64,000 nt of DNA, from assembly GCF_030506325.1 (NCBI RefSeq), contig NZ_CP120683.1:3175001-3239000 (forward strand), in the 5' to 3' direction. This DNA comes from Tunicatimonas pelagia. GTDB lineage: Bacteria > Bacteroidota > Bacteroidia > Cytophagales > Cyclobacteriaceae. This document shows, in pieces, positions 60,898-64,000 of the stretch (the stretch's first letter is position 1; each line of letters begins with the position of its first letter). Both the position numbers and the translations under genes were made by a program. The notes below the pieces were generated by a model. The model saw only the letters and a list, made by a program, of their open reading frames with translations. It ran no database searches and had not been told where the DNA came from.

Positions 60898-61737
60898 TCA
60901 CTGCGTTATTCTTACGAATGCTCCGCCGTAATAATCTCCGGTAGGTTTATCTTGGTTATCATACTGTATCGATCTTAGCGTATATTCATCTTCGGAAACC
61001 CATCGGTATTCGTACCGCCGATAGGTATTCTTTGCTTCTCCTTCAAAGCTAATCTTTAGCGTTACATCTCCATTTTCATTCACCTTCCCCGTACCAATAC
61101 CACTTCGGGACGGAAAGAAGCTGGAAGAATGGTGTACTTCTTGCGTTTCCGTATTATATACCCAGAGAATATGTCCTCGAGCTGAGGGAGCCTCCACCTT
61201 CCATAGCAAACTATTTTGCGTATTGAGTTCTTCGCATATACTGTAGTGATCCGGTATTTTAATAGACTCAAGCCCTTGATTAGTATTACCTTGTTCCCAG
61301 AGATTATCTTTCAAAGTCCATCTTCCAATGAACTTTTTAAATGGATTCGCAGGTCTTTTCTCGTATCGAAAGGTATCCAGAGGACTGCCTGTCTCTATTT
61401 CAATCTGTCGAGCATCACCTGCTTCAAAGTCTATTTCGTCTAAGGTGTATTTGTAGTATAAGTCGATTGGTTGCGTGAGAGGAAAGTCAACGGTCGCGGA
61501 ATAAATCCCGTCATTATCGGCATCCGTCATTTTAATACCTTTCACCCAACTTAAAGGAGCTACACTGCCCCGGACTTGAACATTCAGTATCGAATCCTGA
61601 GCTATCGAGACTACCGAATTCACATCTACTGTAAAAGTGATATGTTCTACATTTTGCGAAAAACCCGGATTGCTGATTAGAAGACCCGATAGCGGCAGAC
61701 ACAAGGAAAGAGCCGTGATAAAATTTAGTGGAATCAT
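60898..61737 (-). CDS. Secreted protein with starch-binding-like and lipocalin-like domains
   Basis: A 279-residue protein with signal peptide (LSLCLPLSGLLISNPGFSQ). Residues 28-120 have the CBM20-like pattern ITFTVDVNS, VQVRGSVAPLSWVKGIKMTD, DADNDGIYSATVDFP and YKYTLD. Residues 130-279 (KKFIGRWTLKDNLWEQGN, GGAFVRITQ) resemble DUF1579/lipocalin-like barrels. The combination is unusual and its role is not known. The domain calls rest on pattern resemblance only. Confidence 0.6.
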   Translation of the reverse strand: MIPLNFITALSLCLPLSGLLISNPGFSQNVEHITFTVDVNSVVSIAQDSILNVQVRGSVAPLSWVKGIKMTDADNDGIYSATVDFPLTQPIDLYYKYTLDEIDFEAGDARQIEIETGSPLDTFRYEKRPANPFKKFIGRWTLKDNLWEQGNTNQGLESIKIPDHYSICEELNTQNSLLWKVEAPSARGHILWVYNTETQEVHHSSSFFPSRSGIGTGKVNENGDVTLKISFEGEAKNTYRRYEYRWVSEDEYTLRSIQYDNQDKPTGDYYGGAFVRITQ

Positions 61738-61773
61738 ATTAGGTGAAAGGTCTTGAATACGCTTAGAAAAAAA

Positions 61774-62265
61774 TTATTTGCCAGACTGATTAAAGATTAC
61801 TTTCCAGATTTTTAGTGAGTTATCTTCCAATCTTCTAAATACAAAGAGGTTATTGGTTCGGAAAGCTACGGGAGCATTCTGATTAGCCGGATAGAAGGTT
61901 CCGATGACTCGCCCTCTCATCAGCACCAGGTCAGGGTACGAATCAAGCTCAATAATTTCGTGTCTCATATCCGAATATCCGTAGGTTTTCTGTTCCTCCA
62001 GATGACGGCGCAATGCATCTTTATCCGTATTGGCTGGGTAGCCAGGAGCCATATGTACTAGATCGTCTACCCAAATTTCAAGCTTTCTATCCAGGCTAGC
62101 ATCATTATCATCCAGGACGCTTAAAATTGCCTGCACGGCTGCTTGGTCATTCTGAGCGTTATAAGATGGTTCGTCAGCGGCAGGTTGACATCTAGCGAGG
62201 AAAATCAGCATTACAACAGCGAAGCAATTGATATAGCTTCTTTTCAGCTTAATCATACACAACAA
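61774..62265 (-). CDS. SnoaL/DUF4440-like lipoprotein
   Basis: A 163-residue protein with a lipoprotein signal (VVMLIFLARCQPAADE). The NTF2-like domain is visible in AVQAILSVLDDNDASLDRKL, DALRRHLEEQKTYGYSDMRH and FRRLEDNSLKIWKVIFNQSG. Members bind or modify small molecules; none can be named. It precedes the CBM20-like gene on the same strand with a 36-bp gap and may be in its operon. A second ATG lies three codons downstream. Confidence 0.72.
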   Translation of the reverse strand: MLCMIKLKRSYINCFAVVMLIFLARCQPAADEPSYNAQNDQAAVQAILSVLDDNDASLDRKLEIWVDDLVHMAPGYPANTDKDALRRHLEEQKTYGYSDMRHEIIELDSYPDLVLMRGRVIGTFYPANQNAPVAFRTNNLFVFRRLEDNSLKIWKVIFNQSGK

Positions 62266-62553
62266 TTTGACGGAAGACTTTCAGCGATGAAGCTATACAA
62301 CTCTAAGCATTGATTCTTGCCAATTTGCGTAAACTCTCCGAGATTTCACTTATAGTGAATACGAGCGACACGGAATACTTGACCATCGGGTAAAATTCCT
62401 TGACGAACGGGAGAAAACTGCGTTTGTGGCTATAACAAGCCCTGCTCGAGTCATAATAAGCCATTCATCAAGTTTCTCTTACCACTGGGCATATAGATTT
62501 TGAGAAGCCGTCGCACTGGATTTGATTTGAGTGTATAACAAAAAGGGTGTAAC

Positions 62554-64000
62554 TCAGGCAGCTTTTTGGTAAAGAGCTTGTTGTTCGTGTTTGACTACTG
62601 TTTGTAGGTAGTTGTCCCAATCGCCGTTCTTTCTGACGGCTCGTAGGTTGAGCATATTCTGCGCACCTTGTTTTCCCCAATGCATGCCGTTTCTCTCCAT
62701 ACGGCTCTTTACAAAATGTCCACAGGCACTTTCCACCGCTCCGGTGGTGATAGGAAATCCTAGCTGTAGATAGGTTTTGTAATCTACCATATGCTGATGG
62801 TTGGTCAGGTAGGTGATGGCTCGTTGGACAGTGTCACGCTTGTATTGAGACAAGGTAGCCTGTTGCAAGATAACTTGCCATTGCTGTCGTACCTCATCAT
62901 GCTGGCTGTCTAGTAACAAGGCGGCTTGGCTTCTCACCCAAGCAAAACGATTGGGATGCTTCTCCCCCCAATGAGCGTTAGCCACCTTCCAAACGTACTC
63001 TAGCAAGTGAATAAAATCCAGTACGTAGGCCTCTACCCGATGGGTAACTTTCTTTTCTTCTACCACTTGCCGAACTGCTTTTTCTAAGGCTCGGTCACCG
63101 TCTATCAAAACGATGATCGGCTTTTTTGCACTAGCATCGCGCCGAAGTAGGTTTTCCACCCCGTAGCGGATGGCCCCTACCTTGTCTGAGAGAAAGGCTC
63201 GTAGATGCTTGTGCTCGTGCCAGGTATGCCCTCCATCGGGCTTCTGCGGCTCATGGGTAGGGCAAAACAAGCTCTCTAAGAGTTCTTGAGCCTGCCGGGG
63301 CCGCGGGGTAAACGAACTGCTCAGGCTTACTGTGGCTTCTTTTTTGACCCCCTTCTTCTGTCCTTTGCTCAGACGAACCGCCGTACTTTCCTCAGCTCGC
63401 TGAGTTTCGCTGCGACGAATGGGCACCCCCTTACCGTCAAAGCCTACGCTCAAATGAGTACCATCTTCTATGTTTTCCCAGGCTTGTTGCTCATAAAAGT
63501 CTTTTACTTGCTCGCAAAGCCTGTAACTACACCGTTGGCTTTGCATACCCCTTAGGGGATGACCTAAGATGCGCTCCAACTGCTCAGCACTTTGGGCAAA
63601 GTCCATCTCGGTGGCCCCATACCCTAACCAATCATCCAATACGTAAGAATAGTTGCTCTTGGGTAAGCCCAACGCTTCGTCCAGCCGGTAATAGCTCTTA
63701 CCAGTGGTTGAGTAATACTTGGGGCGGGCAATGGATAACGGGCCAAAAATGCTTCGGTAAGGCCGACTACGCAGCCCGGTGTTCTTCATCTTTTCCCCTG
63801 CACGATCAACGGGAACCCCCTGAACAGCGACTACCTGTTGTATACTCAAAATGTAGTATTCTAACAGTTGAAAACCTAACTGCAATAAACTGGTAAACAA
63901 AGACCGCTCTACCTGATGAATTCTCATTCCTTCTTTACTTCGGGCATCCATTTGGGCTATTATCTGATCTAAGTGTTGTCTTATCTGGTTGATTTTTGCT
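62554..64000 (-). mobile_element. ISKra4-type transposase (5' end beyond window)
   Basis: The frame is open from 62554 to the window edge. The first internal Met is at 63951, but in-frame codons upstream (KINQIRQHLDQIIAQ) continue the protein naturally, so the true start is probably outside. ISKra4-like motifs are LSVGFDGKGVPIRRSETQRA with the first catalytic Asp, VLIDGDRALEKAVRQVV, and TTGAVESACGHFVKSRMERN with the catalytic Glu and MLNLRAVRKNGDWDNYL. The downstream gap 62266-62553 must contain the element's right end, but I cannot place the terminal repeat. Confidence 0.85.

Noticed and set aside
1-64000. CRISPR arrays, rRNA genes, prophage structural genes
   Set aside because: No regularly spaced repeats, rRNA signatures or phage structural genes were seen; the only phage-like hint is the EIQNDW protein.

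Overview
The window comes from a member of the Bacteroidota, most likely a marine Cytophagales-type bacterium. The signs are a T9SS-type C-terminal sorting domain, TAnnTTTG promoter boxes, a DUF58/VWA (Bat) cluster, LytS/LytTR regulation, VCBS, WD40 and kelch surface proteins, and an ISKra4-type transposase. No rRNA gene is present, so the genus cannot be fixed.

Layout. 1-8254: a peptidase fragment at the left edge, a hemerythrin/ScdA-like protein, ruvX-def-nitrilase, then on the minus strand rpmH-rnpA-S41 peptidase-TauE-VCBS protein. 8255-12735: a serine hydrolase, a decayed VapC, a WD40 protein and a kelch lipoprotein. 12953-18367: the outstanding region, described below. 18643-25194: aldo/keto reductase, aldehyde dehydrogenase, thrA, deoC, acylphosphatase. 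25202-36147: a giant TamB-like protein, a DUF58/BatA cluster, a DUF4143 ATPase and a thiolase. 36202-44861: a MacAB/TolC-like efflux operon, a nucleoside hydrolase with a sugar transporter, and an M23 peptidase. 45229-52982: the 2-oxoglutarate dehydrogenase genes sucA, sucB and lpdA around small accessory genes. 53261-62265: an ECF sigma factor, a beta-lactamase-like protein, an NlpC/P60 protein, a toxin-antitoxin pair, a NUDIX hydrolase, a LytS/LytTR two-component system and two secreted proteins. 62554-64000: an ISKra4-type transposase cut by the window edge.

The special locus reads entirely on the minus strand from a good Bacteroidota promoter at 18367-18336 to a strong terminator at 12990-12953. 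In transcription order it holds a 23-codon leader ORF and intrinsic terminator 1, a 42-codon leader ORF and intrinsic terminator 2, tRNA-Tyr(GUA), tRNA-Asp(GUC), tRNA-Asn(GUU), tRNA-Phe(GAA), a structured tRNA-like stretch, an SPFH/slipin-like protein, an unknown protein resembling the EIQSDW module of phage polyvalent proteins, a DinB-like protein and an RtcB RNA ligase. Three tRNAs carry the same 14-nt mini-hairpin inserted between the 5' T-stem strand and the T-loop. tRNA-Tyr carries a related insert, in opposite orientation, in its anticodon arm and a second hairpin in its T-loop. Each terminator has a matching antiterminator strand inside the leader ORF before it (9 and 8 perfect base pairs). 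Leader 2 places consecutive Phe-Asp-Asp-Asn-Tyr codons just upstream of that strand; these are exactly the amino acids of the four encoded tRNAs.

My reading, which is inference, is a self-sensing tRNA damage response. When Tyr, Asp, Asn or Phe tRNAs are cleaved or uncharged, ribosomes stall in the leaders, both terminators are bypassed, and backup or decoy tRNAs are made together with RNA-repair proteins. I know of no described system with this combination. The rest of the window is ordinary chromosomal housekeeping with a few relics of mobile elements.
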